From Dasytiphilus stammeri_K (GTDB lineage: Bacteria > Pseudomonadota > Gammaproteobacteria > Enterobacterales > Enterobacteriaceae), in NCBI GenBank assembly GCA_041944835.1, contig CP145879.1:248001-312000 (forward strand): a DNA stretch of 64,000 bases, written 5' to 3'. Within the stretch, counting starts at the first letter, position 1. Every line of letters begins with the position of its first letter. The notes below the pieces were generated by a model. The model did no database searches. It was not told the origin of the DNA and was given only the letters and a program-made list of their open reading frames with translations. Positions 28,172-38,324 of this stretch are shown piece by piece. The position numbers and the translations under genes were made by a program.

Positions 28172-28259
28172 TGGTGCCGAAGGCCGGATTTGAACCGGCA
28201 TGCCTTATTATAGCGATTGATTTTGAGTCAATTGCGTCTACCAATTTCGCCACTTCGGC
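28172..28259 (-). tRNA. leuX: tRNA-Leu (anticodon CAA)
   Basis: A class II tRNA of 85 nt plus an encoded CCA, with acceptor GCCGAAG/CTTCGGC, D-arm TGGCGAAATTGGTAGACGC, anticodon loop CTCAAAA and a long variable arm. It closely resembles E. coli leuX. It is oriented away from pepA. Confidence 0.96.
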
Positions 28260-28294
28260 ATATTATGTAGATAATATATTATTTTTATATTCAT

Positions 28295-28303
28295 TGATAT
28301 AAT
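28295..28303 (+). promoter_or_regulatory. extended -10 element upstream of pepA
   Basis: TGATATAAT fits an extended -10 (TGnTATAAT) and lies 39 bp before the pepA start. The matching -35 position is poor. Such elements arise easily in AT-rich DNA, so confidence is limited. Confidence 0.35.
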
Positions 28304-28341
28304 TTAGTATAAATTAAAACCTAAAATTTTTAGGAGATTCT

Positions 28342-29880
28342 ATGCACTTCAGTATTAAAAAAACTGATATATCATCAACTATAAAAAGTGATTGTATCGT
28401 TATAGGAATATTTGAATCTCGAAAATTATCTATTTCTGGAAAATATTTTGATGAAATGAGCAATTTATATATCAGTACTTTGCTACTTCAAGGAGACCTG
28501 GATGGTAACATTGGTCAATATTTACTTTTATATAATGTACCTAATATTCCTTCAAAAAGGCTTTTACTGATAGGTTGTGGTAGGGAACGGAAACTTAATA
28601 AAGATCACTATCATACTATTATCAATAACATGATAAATATTTTAAATAAAACGGGATCTAAAGAGGCGGTTTTATTTTTACCTGAATTATATATTAAAAA
28701 ATATAATATATATTGGAAGATACGTCAGGCAGTTGAAACTATAAAAAATGCATTATATTCTTTTGAGGAATTTAAAACTAATAAAACTAAATCTAAACAT
28801 CGTATTCAAAAAATTATTTTTAATATTTCACATAATTATGATTATCCTCTTGCAGAGTTAGCTATTAAACATGGAATAGCTATTGCTGATGGTATAAAAA
28901 TAGCAAAAGACCTTAGTAACTTCCCACCAAATATTTGTAATTCATCCTATATGACTGCACAGGCTTATCAATTATCCAAGTTATATAAAAATATAAAAGT
29001 ATCGTCAGTTAATGAATCTAAAATGAGAGATTTAGGTATGAATGCATATCTAGCTGTAGGAGAAGGATCTAAAAATGAATCTATTATGAGCATAATAGAA
29101 TATCTACCTAATTTAAATGATAAACCAATTGTATTAATAGGAAAAGGATTAACTTTTGATGCTGGGGGGTTATCTATCAAACCTGCCAATGCAATGGAAG
29201 AAATGAAATATGATATGTGTGGTGCAGCTTGTGTATATGGGATTATGCATATAGTGGCGAAATTAGAATTACCATTAAATATAATTGGAATTCTTGCGGT
29301 TTGTGAAAATATGATTAGTGAAAAATGTTTTCATCCTGGAGATATTTTAACTACTCTGTCAGGAAAAACTGTTGAAGTGTTAAATACAGATGCTGAAGGA
29401 AGATTAGTATTATGTGATGTTCTAACATATGTTGAAAGGTTTCAACCTCAAGTTGTAATTGATATAGCTACATTGACTGGGGCATGTGTGATTGCATTAG
29501 GAAATGATATTAGTGGTTTGATATCTAATCATAATTCCTTAGCTTCCGAGTTACTAAAAGCTTCAGAATTATCTGGTGATTTAGCATGGCAATTACCAAT
29601 GATTGAAAAATATCAAGATCAATTAAAGTCAAATTGTGCAGATATGACAAATGTTAGTGGAGGTTCGAGTTATGGAGGAGCTATTACAGCTGCTTGTTTT
29701 TTAGCACGTTTTACTACTAAGTATAAATGGGCACATTTAGATATTGCAGGTACTGCATGGCAACCAAAAACCGGTGCTACAGGAAGACCAGTAGCTTTAC
29801 TCTCTCAATTTCTATTAAATAAATTAATGTCTTCTTCTTATTTGAAAAAAGATTTAAGGACATTATTACCAACAATCTAA
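28342..29880 (+). CDS. pepA: cytosol (leucyl) aminopeptidase
   Basis: Dimetal M17 aminopeptidase that removes N-terminal residues from peptides; in E. coli it also serves as an Xer recombination accessory protein. The 512 aa compare with 503 in E. coli. The metal and catalytic motifs GKGLTFDAGGLSIKP (about 270-284), KYDMCGAA and NTDAEGRLVLCD are intact. A TAGGAG site precedes the ATG. valS begins 12 bp after it; holC, which lies between them in enterics, is gone. Confidence 0.98.
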   Translation: MHFSIKKTDISSTIKSDCIVIGIFESRKLSISGKYFDEMSNLYISTLLLQGDLDGNIGQYLLLYNVPNIPSKRLLLIGCGRERKLNKDHYHTIINNMINILNKTGSKEAVLFLPELYIKKYNIYWKIRQAVETIKNALYSFEEFKTNKTKSKHRIQKIIFNISHNYDYPLAELAIKHGIAIADGIKIAKDLSNFPPNICNSSYMTAQAYQLSKLYKNIKVSSVNESKMRDLGMNAYLAVGEGSKNESIMSIIEYLPNLNDKPIVLIGKGLTFDAGGLSIKPANAMEEMKYDMCGAACVYGIMHIVAKLELPLNIIGILAVCENMISEKCFHPGDILTTLSGKTVEVLNTDAEGRLVLCDVLTYVERFQPQVVIDIATLTGACVIALGNDISGLISNHNSLASELLKASELSGDLAWQLPMIEKYQDQLKSNCADMTNVSGGSSYGGAITAACFLARFTTKYKWAHLDIAGTAWQPKTGATGRPVALLSQFLLNKLMSSSYLKKDLRTLLPTI

Positions 29881-29892
29881 CTATCCTATAAT

Positions 29893-32775
29893 ATGAAAAA
29901 ACAATATAACCCGAAAGAAATAGAACAACAGATCTATAAATATTGGGAACAACAAGGATACTTTCATCCGCATGGAAATACTTGTAAAGAGAGTTTTTGT
30001 ATTATGCTTCCGCCACCCAATATTACGGGAAATTTGCATATGGGGCACGCTTTTCAGCAAACCCTTATGGACATACTAGTTCGTTATAATCGTATGCAAG
30101 GTAAAAATACTTTATGGCAAGTCGGTACAGATCATGCTGGAATTGCGACACAAATTATAATAGAGCGAAAATTAGCTTTGCAAACTGGAAAAACCCTAAA
30201 AAATTTTGGAAGAAGAAATTTTGTAAATCAAGTTTGGGAGTGGTCAAAAAAATTAAAACCAAGCATTATCAGTCAGATGAAACGATTAGGTAATTCTGCA
30301 GATTGGGAACGTGAACGATTTACCATGGATTCGGACTTCTCTCTTTCAGTAATAGAAGCATTTGTACTTTTATATAAGGAAGGTTTAATTTATCGTGGAA
30401 AACGTATTGTAAATTGGGATCCAATATTAGAAACCGCTATTTCTGATTTAGAAGTTGATAATCGAATATATAAAGGATCAATGTGGTATATACGTTATCC
30501 ATTAACTAATCAAAAAGTCAGAACGTTTGATAGTAAAAATTACTTGGTAATAGCTACTACGAGGCCAGAAACTATTTTTGGTGATGTAGCAGTTGCCGTT
30601 CATCCGAACGATCAGCGTTATAAAAAATTAATAGGTGAATTTGTTAATATTCCTTTGTTAAAAAAACGTTGTGTTCCTATTATAACTGATAAAAAAATTG
30701 ATATGTCTATAGGAACAGGATGTATGAAAATTACACCTGCTCATGATTTTAAAGATTATGAGATAGGTTCTCAATATGGTCTACCAATAATTAATATTTT
30801 TAACCTTAATGGAACTATTAGAAATTATGCAGAAATAGTTGATTATCAGGGCCAAAAATTAAATATTCCTTCTATAACTATACCCCAAGAATTTCATAAT
30901 TTACAACGTACTACTGCTAGAGAAAAAATAATTATTCAGTTGAATAATTTAAATTTATTAGAAAAGATACAAGATCATGATTTTATGATACCTTATTCAG
31001 AGCGCAGTGGTGCAATTGTTGAACCTCTTTTAACTGATCAGTGGTTTCTTCGTACAAAATCTATGGCAAAAATTGCTATAGAAGCGGTTCAAGATAAAAA
31101 AATCCAATTTATTCCTAATAAGTATGAAAATCTTTATTTTTCTTGGATGAATGACATTCAAGATTGGTGTATATCTCGCAGTTTATGGTGGGGACATCGT
31201 ATTCCTGCATGGTATGATATAAATGGAAATATTTATGTTGGTAGAAGCGAAAAAGAAGTACGTTTAGAGAACAATTTGGATATAAATATTAATTTAAATC
31301 AAGATAATGATGTACTAGATACCTGGTTTTCATCTGCATTATGGACCTTTTCTACTTTAGGATGGCCAAATAAAAGTGAATCTTTAGAAATTTTTCATCC
31401 TACTAATATATTAGTAAGTGGATTTGATATTATTTTTTTTTGGATAGCACGTATGATAATGCTTACTATGCATTTTATTAAAGATAAAAAAGGAAATCCA
31501 CAAATCCCGTTTAAAACAGTATATATCACCGGATTAATTAAAGACGAAGAAGGTCATAAAATGTCTAAATCCCAAGGAAATGTTATTGATCCTTTGGATA
31601 TAATAGATGGAATTTCACTAGAATCATTGTTAAGAAAACGTACAGAGAATATGATACAACCAAAGTTAGCTAATAAAATTATTCAACGTACTAAAAAACA
31701 GTTTCCCTTAGGAATAAAACCATATGGGACAGATGCATTAAGATTTACACTAGCCGCGTTGTCTTCTAACTCTCGGGATATTCATTGGGATATAAAACGA
31801 TTAGAGGGCTATCGCAATTTTTGTAACAAATTATGGAATGCTGCTAGGTTTGTATTACAATATGTAGATGCCAATGACATATCTAAACCTAAGGATTTAT
31901 TAACACTATCCGATCGTTGGATTAAATCAGAATTAACTATTACTATCAAAAATTATCGTAATGCACTAGATAATTATCGTTTTGATTTAGCATCAAATAT
32001 AATTTATGAATTCATTTGGAATAAATATTGTGATTGGTATTTAGAAATAGTAAAATTATCTATAAAAAATAATAGTGCAAAAGTTATAAACAGTACATAC
32101 TGTACTATGGTTGAAACTTTAGAATCAATATTATTATTAGCACATCCTATTATTCCTTTTATTACAGAAAAACTTTGGAAACGTATAAAAAGTATAAAAT
32201 ATTATAATGATACTACTATTATGTTGCAATCTTTTCCTAATTATGATTTATCAAAGTATGATGAAACTGCAATAATGGAAATGGAATTTATACAAAAAAT
32301 AGTTATAGCTATACGTAATATTCGGGCTGAGATGAATTTGCAATTAAATAAACCATTGAGAATATTATTTCGTACCATTAGTAGTAATCAGTGTACTAAT
32401 AATATTGAAAGTATTCGAATTATCAATAATAACATAGAACTTTTATCTTTAATTGCGTGTTTAAGTTCAATTTCATTTTTAAAAAATGATTTTAAGATGA
32501 ATAATATTTTTTATAAGAATAAGATTATTTCTGGCATAGAATTATTTATTCCATTAGATGGACTAGTTAATAAAGCTCTAGAACTAGAAAGACTAACTGA
32601 ACAACTTACTAAATTATCTATAAAAATTAAACGTATAGAAATTATCTTATCAAATGAAGCATTTTTATCACATGCTCCTACACATGTAGTATTAAGAAAT
32701 AAAGAACAATTGCAGATTTTTTTGCAGGAAAAAAAAATCTTAGAACATCAACAAAAATTATTAAAATATAATTAA
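29893..32775 (+). CDS. valS: valyl-tRNA synthetase
   Basis: Class I synthetase charging tRNA-Val. The 960 aa compare with 951 in E. coli. HIGH-type motif: PPPNITGNLHMGHAF (about 41-55); KMSKS-type motif: GHKMSKSQGNVIDP; the editing CP1 domain begins around TTRPETIFGDVAVAVHP. The C-terminal coiled-coil arm (ERLTEQLTKLSIKIKRIE) is present. Its stop overlaps the end of the convergent gapA by about 4 bp. Confidence 0.98.
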   Translation: MKKQYNPKEIEQQIYKYWEQQGYFHPHGNTCKESFCIMLPPPNITGNLHMGHAFQQTLMDILVRYNRMQGKNTLWQVGTDHAGIATQIIIERKLALQTGKTLKNFGRRNFVNQVWEWSKKLKPSIISQMKRLGNSADWERERFTMDSDFSLSVIEAFVLLYKEGLIYRGKRIVNWDPILETAISDLEVDNRIYKGSMWYIRYPLTNQKVRTFDSKNYLVIATTRPETIFGDVAVAVHPNDQRYKKLIGEFVNIPLLKKRCVPIITDKKIDMSIGTGCMKITPAHDFKDYEIGSQYGLPIINIFNLNGTIRNYAEIVDYQGQKLNIPSITIPQEFHNLQRTTAREKIIIQLNNLNLLEKIQDHDFMIPYSERSGAIVEPLLTDQWFLRTKSMAKIAIEAVQDKKIQFIPNKYENLYFSWMNDIQDWCISRSLWWGHRIPAWYDINGNIYVGRSEKEVRLENNLDININLNQDNDVLDTWFSSALWTFSTLGWPNKSESLEIFHPTNILVSGFDIIFFWIARMIMLTMHFIKDKKGNPQIPFKTVYITGLIKDEEGHKMSKSQGNVIDPLDIIDGISLESLLRKRTENMIQPKLANKIIQRTKKQFPLGIKPYGTDALRFTLAALSSNSRDIHWDIKRLEGYRNFCNKLWNAARFVLQYVDANDISKPKDLLTLSDRWIKSELTITIKNYRNALDNYRFDLASNIIYEFIWNKYCDWYLEIVKLSIKNNSAKVINSTYCTMVETLESILLLAHPIIPFITEKLWKRIKSIKYYNDTTIMLQSFPNYDLSKYDETAIMEMEFIQKIVIAIRNIRAEMNLQLNKPLRILFRTISSNQCTNNIESIRIINNNIELLSLIACLSSISFLKNDFKMNNIFYKNKIISGIELFIPLDGLVNKALELERLTEQLTKLSIKIKRIEIILSNEAFLSHAPTHVVLRNKEQLQIFLQEKKILEHQQKLLKYN

Positions 32776-33782
32776 TTATTACTAATGAATGTTATTAAAT
32801 CTAATATTTTTTCCGAGTATCCTATTTCATTATCATACCACGATATAATTTTTACTAAATTATTGTTCAACGCAAAACTGGCATCTGCATCAAAAATTGA
32901 TATAAAACTTTCACCATAAAAATCACTGGAAACCAGTTTATTTTTATTATAACCTAAAATTCCTTTAAAATGGTTTTCCGAGGCTTCTTTCATTATGGTA
33001 CATATTTTATCATAATTAACCGATTTTTTTAATCTTACTGTTAAATCTATCACTGATACATTTGATACTGGTACACGGAATGCCATTCCAGTTAACTTTC
33101 CTTCAAGTGAAGGAAAGATTTTACTTATTGAAGTTGCAGCTCCCGTAGAACATGGAATGATATTCTGCAATCCACTTCTTCCTAATCTCCAATCTTTACT
33201 ATAAATACCATCTACTGTTTTTTGTGTTGCAGTGAGAGCATGTATAGTTGTCATCATCCCTTCTATAATTCGGAAATTATCATTAAGAATTTTTACTATC
33301 GGAGCTAAACAGTTAGTAGTACAAGATGCATTTGAAACTATCTTTTGACCTTTATAAGAATGATTATTTACACCCATAACAAACATATCAATATCACTAT
33401 TATCTTTAGGGGGTGCAGTAAGTACTACTTTTTTTGCTCCTGCGATAAGATGTTTTGAAGCCGATTCTTGAGTTAAAAACCTACCAGTAGATTCAGTAAC
33501 CATTTCAACTTCCATATCATTCCATCTTAAATTAAGAGGATTTGGTTCTGTAGTTACTCGTATAATTTGTTTATTTACTATCAAATTACCATTTTTTATG
33601 TCTACCTCTATAGTACTTGGAAATTTTCCATGCGTAGAATCATATTTTAGTAGGTAAGCTAAATGATCTATTTCTAATAGATCATTTATAGCAACAATCT
33701 TAATATTTTGACGTTTTTGTGCAGCTCTAAAAATCATTCTGCCAATTCTACCAAATCCATTAATTCCTATTTTGATAGTCAT
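32772..33782 (-). CDS. gapA: glyceraldehyde-3-phosphate dehydrogenase
   Basis: NAD-dependent glycolytic enzyme. The 336 aa compare with 331 in E. coli. The N-terminal NAD motif INGFGRIGRMIFRAAQ, the active-site cysteine in SNASCTTNCLAP (about 150), the histidine in TIHALTATQKTVDG and the C-terminal SWYDNEIGYSEK are present. Several normally constant positions differ (IYSKDWRLGRSGLQNIIPC), as expected from fast drift. It is convergent with valS and lies 29 bp downstream of sppA. Confidence 0.97.
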   Translation of the reverse strand: MTIKIGINGFGRIGRMIFRAAQKRQNIKIVAINDLLEIDHLAYLLKYDSTHGKFPSTIEVDIKNGNLIVNKQIIRVTTEPNPLNLRWNDMEVEMVTESTGRFLTQESASKHLIAGAKKVVLTAPPKDNSDIDMFVMGVNNHSYKGQKIVSNASCTTNCLAPIVKILNDNFRIIEGMMTTIHALTATQKTVDGIYSKDWRLGRSGLQNIIPCSTGAATSISKIFPSLEGKLTGMAFRVPVSNVSVIDLTVRLKKSVNYDKICTIMKEASENHFKGILGYNKNKLVSSDFYGESFISIFDADASFALNNNLVKIISWYDNEIGYSEKILDLITFISNN

Positions 33783-33811
33783 ATTTTTTTTTCCAAATTA
33801 ATTTAATAATC

Positions 33812-35761
33812 TTAATCCATTTGATAGTTAGAGCATGTAATACATTGTGCATAAATTTTAAGAGAACTTGGAGATTCACTTAACATCATGATTTCTTGAT
33901 TTAAGAAATCGTTATTATAACTAAAATTAAGTTGCGATGAAAGTTTAAATGGTATCAATGACATTATGAAATTGTCTAACCATGATTGGTTATTATTCTC
34001 ATCATCATTAATCCATTCCATTTGCCATTTTTTTAATTTTGCTAATTCGGCAACTTTTGAAAGCGCGTCATCAAAATCTCCTATAGCATCAATTAATCCG
34101 ATTTTTTTTGCGTCAGTAGCAGACCAGACTTTACCTTGGGCAATTGTATCCACATATTCTGGAGAAAGATGTCTGTCACTTGCTACCAAATTAACAAAAA
34201 TATTATACGCTTTTTCTATACGTATCTTCATATACTCTTTATGTATAGGTGTTAACTCATCGAAGAGAGGAATAACATCCGGTGAAGTTGAGAAAGAGGA
34301 AGTTGATATATTTCTAATATGTATTCCTATGTTTGCTAATGTTCTGGCTAGATTTGGATACACAATAGACAATACTCCGATTGATCCAGTAATAGTATAA
34401 GGATTGGCAATAATATAATTAGCTGCAGATGAAATTAAATAACCACCCGATGCTGCATATTGGCCCATATAAACTACTACTGGCTTACCTGATTTACGTA
34501 TTTCCTTAATAATATCATGTATCTCCTGTGAGGGATCTTCCATTCCTCCCGGACTATCAACATATAATAAAAAACCTTTGTACTCTGGAAGTTGATTGGC
34601 TTTCTGCATCGCATAAGCCGTATTATAAGCATTCTTAGTTATAAAGCCATCTTTATTCCAAATTGGTCCATGGACGGTGAAAACACCGATCTTATTATTA
34701 TTATCGTTGGTTAATTTGGTATATTTAGATTGATCGTTTTTTTGTTTTAAAATGTAATCTTTAATAGTAATGTGATTATAATAGTTATAATCTTTATTCC
34801 CTCCAAATTTTTCAATCATTTCATTATTAAAATCATATTCACTTTTTAATCCATCGACTAATTTAGTTTGATAAGCATACATTGCTGCATCAAGCTCAAC
34901 TTCTTTCAGCTTTTTCAATATTTCATGAGGTGCTGGAAAAATTTGTTGTACTGTCATATGCCGATTGTATGCTATGACTTTTATAAAATGATTCCATAAC
35001 TCGTTTAATAAATGCTCCTGTTCTACACGAACATGTGAAGACATATCATTACGTGTAAACATCTCACTAGCAGATTTATATTCACCGACTCTGAATATAC
35101 GAGGATTTAATTTAAATTTGTCTAATAAATCTTTAAAATAAAAAGGGTGTAATGTAAAACCATGTAAGAATATCACTCCGCTAGGAGATAGATAAATTTT
35201 GTTGGCATAACTCGCAAGATAATATTGTGTCTGGGAATAAAAATTATTATTTATAGAGTAAACAGGCTTACCACTCTTACGAAATTCTTTTAAAGCTTTA
35301 CCTATGTAATCCAATGTTCCTAGATCTGATTCATAAAAATCAGATAAATCTAAAACTATACTAGATATAGTAGGATCATTTTTTGCTTGATAAATGGCGT
35401 CAACCAGATCAAATAAGAAAATTGAAGGATTATCTTCCATTTCTGGTCCTATTATTTTTTTTATGCTTCCATAAAAAAAATTGGATATTTTACTTGGGCT
35501 AGAAGTTGTTCTAGATGGTATATCTTTTATATCTTTTATTATTTTATTATGCATATCTAATAATAAAACTCGTGAGGAACTATTATCCTTAGGTTCTTTA
35601 AGATTAATATCTTTATGATGATGATACTTAAATAATATAAAAAGAGTCATCATAATAAATAAAAAAATTATAAAGAGATTAGCAATAGACTCACGAACCA
35701 AATATAAAACCCACCAAAGAGTTTTAAAAATTTTTTTTATATTCTGCCAGATTGTTTTCAT
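33812..35761 (-). CDS. sppA: signal peptide peptidase SppA (protease IV, 67K type)
   Basis: Inner-membrane serine protease that degrades cleaved signal peptides. The 649 aa compare with 618 in E. coli. One N-terminal membrane helix (about 24-43) is followed by two tandem S49 domains. The catalytic lysine region is in the first (SYANKIYLSPSGVIF) and the nucleophilic serine in the second (GQYAASGGYLISSAANYI). A full-length two-domain SppA is retained here. It may be co-transcribed with gapA. Confidence 0.95.
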   Translation of the reverse strand: MKTIWQNIKKIFKTLWWVLYLVRESIANLFIIFLFIMMTLFILFKYHHHKDINLKEPKDNSSSRVLLLDMHNKIIKDIKDIPSRTTSSPSKISNFFYGSIKKIIGPEMEDNPSIFLFDLVDAIYQAKNDPTISSIVLDLSDFYESDLGTLDYIGKALKEFRKSGKPVYSINNNFYSQTQYYLASYANKIYLSPSGVIFLHGFTLHPFYFKDLLDKFKLNPRIFRVGEYKSASEMFTRNDMSSHVRVEQEHLLNELWNHFIKVIAYNRHMTVQQIFPAPHEILKKLKEVELDAAMYAYQTKLVDGLKSEYDFNNEMIEKFGGNKDYNYYNHITIKDYILKQKNDQSKYTKLTNDNNNKIGVFTVHGPIWNKDGFITKNAYNTAYAMQKANQLPEYKGFLLYVDSPGGMEDPSQEIHDIIKEIRKSGKPVVVYMGQYAASGGYLISSAANYIIANPYTITGSIGVLSIVYPNLARTLANIGIHIRNISTSSFSTSPDVIPLFDELTPIHKEYMKIRIEKAYNIFVNLVASDRHLSPEYVDTIAQGKVWSATDAKKIGLIDAIGDFDDALSKVAELAKLKKWQMEWINDDENNNQSWLDNFIMSLIPFKLSSQLNFSYNNDFLNQEIMMLSESPSSLKIYAQCITCSNYQMD

Positions 35762-35902
35762 ACAATCTCCTATTATTAAGTAATAGTTTTTATGGTAATT
35801 TAAAAAATTATTGATATGATACCAAATTTAATTGTATACATTATCTTAATATTAGATTTTTATCTATATTAGATTGTAAAAAAATAGTAAATAAAATTTT
35901 TT

Positions 35903-36607
35903 ATGCTTATGAAGAGTGTTCAAGATTATTTTTTATATGAAATTATAGATAATGAAAAAACATTATTAGCACTTTCTCAATCTCTTGCAGGTTATAATTT
36001 AGGTGATTTAGCTGCACATGTTGGATTAAAAATTCCAATAGATTTAAAATCTAATAAAGGTTGGATAGGTAATTTAATAGAAAAATGTCTTGGGGTGAAT
36101 GCAAAAAGTAAACCCCAACCTGATTTTTCCAATTTAGGAATTGAACTAAAAACTATACCGATAAATAGTTATGGGTGTCCACTTCAATCAACATTTATTT
36201 GCTCAGTATCATTATCTATGAATAAAAATATAGGTATTACATGGAAAATATCTAATGTTCGGCATAAAATATCTAGAATTTTATGGGTACCTATAGAAGG
36301 TGAAAAAAAAGTTCCTCTTCCTTTGAGAAGAGTAGGTACTCCTTTTTTGTGGAGTCCAAACTCTTATGAAGAAGATATTATCCGATGTGATTGGGAAGAA
36401 TTAATAACATTAATTATATGTGGAGAAATAGAAAATGTAAGTACAAGAAATGGAGAAGTATTACAAATACGTCATAAAGCTATTATTAATAATAAATACC
36501 CGAAAATAATTGGAAAAGATGGTCACTCAATTATAATTAGGCCTCTAAGTTTTTATTTAAGAAAAAATTTCACTGCTATTATCTTAGCTCGTCAATTTTT
36601 ACTGTAA
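35903..36607 (+). CDS. mutH: DNA mismatch repair endonuclease MutH
   Basis: Nicks the unmethylated strand at hemimethylated GATC sites after MutS/MutL activation. The 234 aa (232 from the second ATG at 35909) compare with 229 in E. coli. The catalytic D-(x)n-E-x-K lies in DFSNLGIELKTIP; SNVRHKISRILWVP and the DNA-reading GTPFLWSPN and FYLRKNFTAIILARQFL are well kept. ygdQ follows 21 bp later, as in E. coli. MutL is also encoded in this window. Confidence 0.97.
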   Translation: MLMKSVQDYFLYEIIDNEKTLLALSQSLAGYNLGDLAAHVGLKIPIDLKSNKGWIGNLIEKCLGVNAKSKPQPDFSNLGIELKTIPINSYGCPLQSTFICSVSLSMNKNIGITWKISNVRHKISRILWVPIEGEKKVPLPLRRVGTPFLWSPNSYEEDIIRCDWEELITLIICGEIENVSTRNGEVLQIRHKAIINNKYPKIIGKDGHSIIIRPLSFYLRKNFTAIILARQFLL

Positions 36608-36628
36608 ATATTTTATAGAATCATAAAA

Positions 36629-37336
36629 ATGTTTATTACTCCAAATGCCTGGTTATCTTTAATTACTTTAATTATTCTAGAAATAATATTAGGTATTGAT
36701 AATATGGTTTTTATTTCATTAGTAGTTGCTAAATTACCTAAAAATCAACAAAAAAAAGTTAGCTATTTCGGCTTAATAGCAGCAATGTTAATACGTCTAA
36801 TATTATTATATTTTATGGGTCGGCTTATTAAAATTAACAAAGCGCTATTTATAATCTTTGATTATGTTTTTACTATTCATAACATTATTTTATTAGTTGG
36901 TGGATTTTTTTTAATAATAAAATCTATTATAGAAATTTTTTATTTACTTAGAGTAAAGACAAATGAAATAAAAACCACTGTAAATTATTGTTTTTTAAAG
37001 ACAGTTTTTCAAATAATTTTTTTAGATATTCTTTTTAGTTTTGATTCGGTAATTACAGCTGTTGGTTTATCGAATAATATTTTTATTATGTTTACTGCTA
37101 TAATAATAGCAGTTATTATTATGATATATACAACATTAAAAATTTCTAAGTTTATTAATCATCACTTGTCATTTAAAATATTAGCATTAGCCTTCTTATT
37201 TTTAGTTGGATTAACTTTGTTTATGGAAGGATTTTCGATCCACATTCCAATTGAATATATTTATTTTTCATTATTTTTTTCTATATTTGTAGAAATATTA
37301 AATTTATTAACTAATAATAGAAAAAGAAATATTTAA
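36629..37336 (+). CDS. ygdQ: TerC-family inner membrane protein YgdQ
   Basis: The 235-aa protein is made of about seven hydrophobic helices. TerC-type motifs are LEIILGIDNMVFISLVVAKLP near the N-terminus and DILFSFDSVITAVGLSNN in the middle, each with an acidic residue in the membrane. Length and neighbour (mutH upstream) match E. coli ygdQ (237 aa). TerC relatives have been linked to metal-ion export, mainly manganese; for YgdQ itself the function is not established. Last plus-strand gene before the pilus operon. Confidence 0.9.
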   Translation: MFITPNAWLSLITLIILEIILGIDNMVFISLVVAKLPKNQQKKVSYFGLIAAMLIRLILLYFMGRLIKINKALFIIFDYVFTIHNIILLVGGFFLIIKSIIEIFYLLRVKTNEIKTTVNYCFLKTVFQIIFLDILFSFDSVITAVGLSNNIFIMFTAIIIAVIIMIYTTLKISKFINHHLSFKILALAFLFLVGLTLFMEGFSIHIPIEYIYFSLFFSIFVEILNLLTNNRKRNI

Positions 37337-37364
37337 AGACATTAAGATTTTCTCTATAAAAAAT

Positions 37365-38324
37365 TTAATATTCTATAACTACAGAAACCGTATCGGAATA
37401 AATTCCAGATGGAAGATCTCTTTGGATTGGATTTATCATAGCTTTATAATATATAAATTGGGGAATTCCAGTTCCAATTAATTTCTTTTTACTATTTTCA
37501 TTCCAAATAAAATTATTATCTGGATAATAAATATTATATTCAATATAATGATTATTATTATCACTTAATCGACGCCATAGATTATTAATATTTTTACCTT
37601 CAGTAAACCAAAGTTTATAATTTTCTTTTTTTGTACAACTTACACTCATATTAAGTTTTAGAGGTTTAAATTGACTTACTAATGCATGACTTCCAAAATT
37701 TATATCAGAAATAGTATTAATTACACAATCTTTCTTTATGATGGATTGAACGGTTATGAAGGTTGAACCTTTTCCATTCCAAGATGATAAACATACTAAA
37801 CTACCCAATCTACATATAGAATATTCCCAATTAATTTGAATAATATCTTGATATACTCCAGCTCGTACATTGGCATTAGGAAGAGTTTTAATATAAATAG
37901 GAACTCTAGAATTAGTGGAGGAAAAAATCATAGAGATTAAATTAAGATTTTTATAGTCAATAGAATCTCCGATTCTATAAGCATATTGATAATTTTTATC
38001 AGGATAAATCATATAAGGAATGGAATCTCCTGAACCATCTAAATTTTTCAATTGCATGTTATAAGATGTTCCAATAATCTTACCTTTAATTTTATTATTA
38101 GTTAGTAAGGTCATGCTTAGTCCAGAACATGCTAGTCCAGAGTTACCTTGTGCTTTTATGCTGCCATTTAAAACTGCAAAAGAAGTCGAGTCTCCTAATT
38201 CTACTTTTCCATCTGATAACCAACAATTAGCTGTTACTCTATTACAAAAAAATAATTTTATTATTACCAATGCTAATGTAATAATAAAAATGGTTTTTTT
38301 TAAAATATAACTATTTACTGACAA
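37365..38324 (-). CDS. csuE: Csu-type pilus tip adhesin (two spore coat U domains)
   Basis: The 319-aa protein has a signal peptide (about 1-33, hydrophobic core FIITLALVIIKLFF) and two spore coat U (SCPU) domains: residues about 34-175, ending GVYQDIIQINWEYSI, and about 190-319, ending GIYSDTVSVVIEY. The two-domain layout and last position in the operon are those of the CsuE tip subunit of archaic chaperone-usher pili. The start is a TTG at 38324 with AGGGA about 7 nt upstream, overlapping the usher gene by 10 nt. No in-frame stop interrupts it. Confidence 0.85.
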   Translation of the reverse strand: MSVNSYILKKTIFIITLALVIIKLFFCNRVTANCWLSDGKVELGDSTSFAVLNGSIKAQGNSGLACSGLSMTLLTNNKIKGKIIGTSYNMQLKNLDGSGDSIPYMIYPDKNYQYAYRIGDSIDYKNLNLISMIFSSTNSRVPIYIKTLPNANVRAGVYQDIIQINWEYSICRLGSLVCLSSWNGKGSTFITVQSIIKKDCVINTISDINFGSHALVSQFKPLKLNMSVSCTKKENYKLWFTEGKNINNLWRRLSDNNNHYIEYNIYYPDNNFIWNENSKKKLIGTGIPQFIYYKAMINPIQRDLPSGIYSDTVSVVIEY

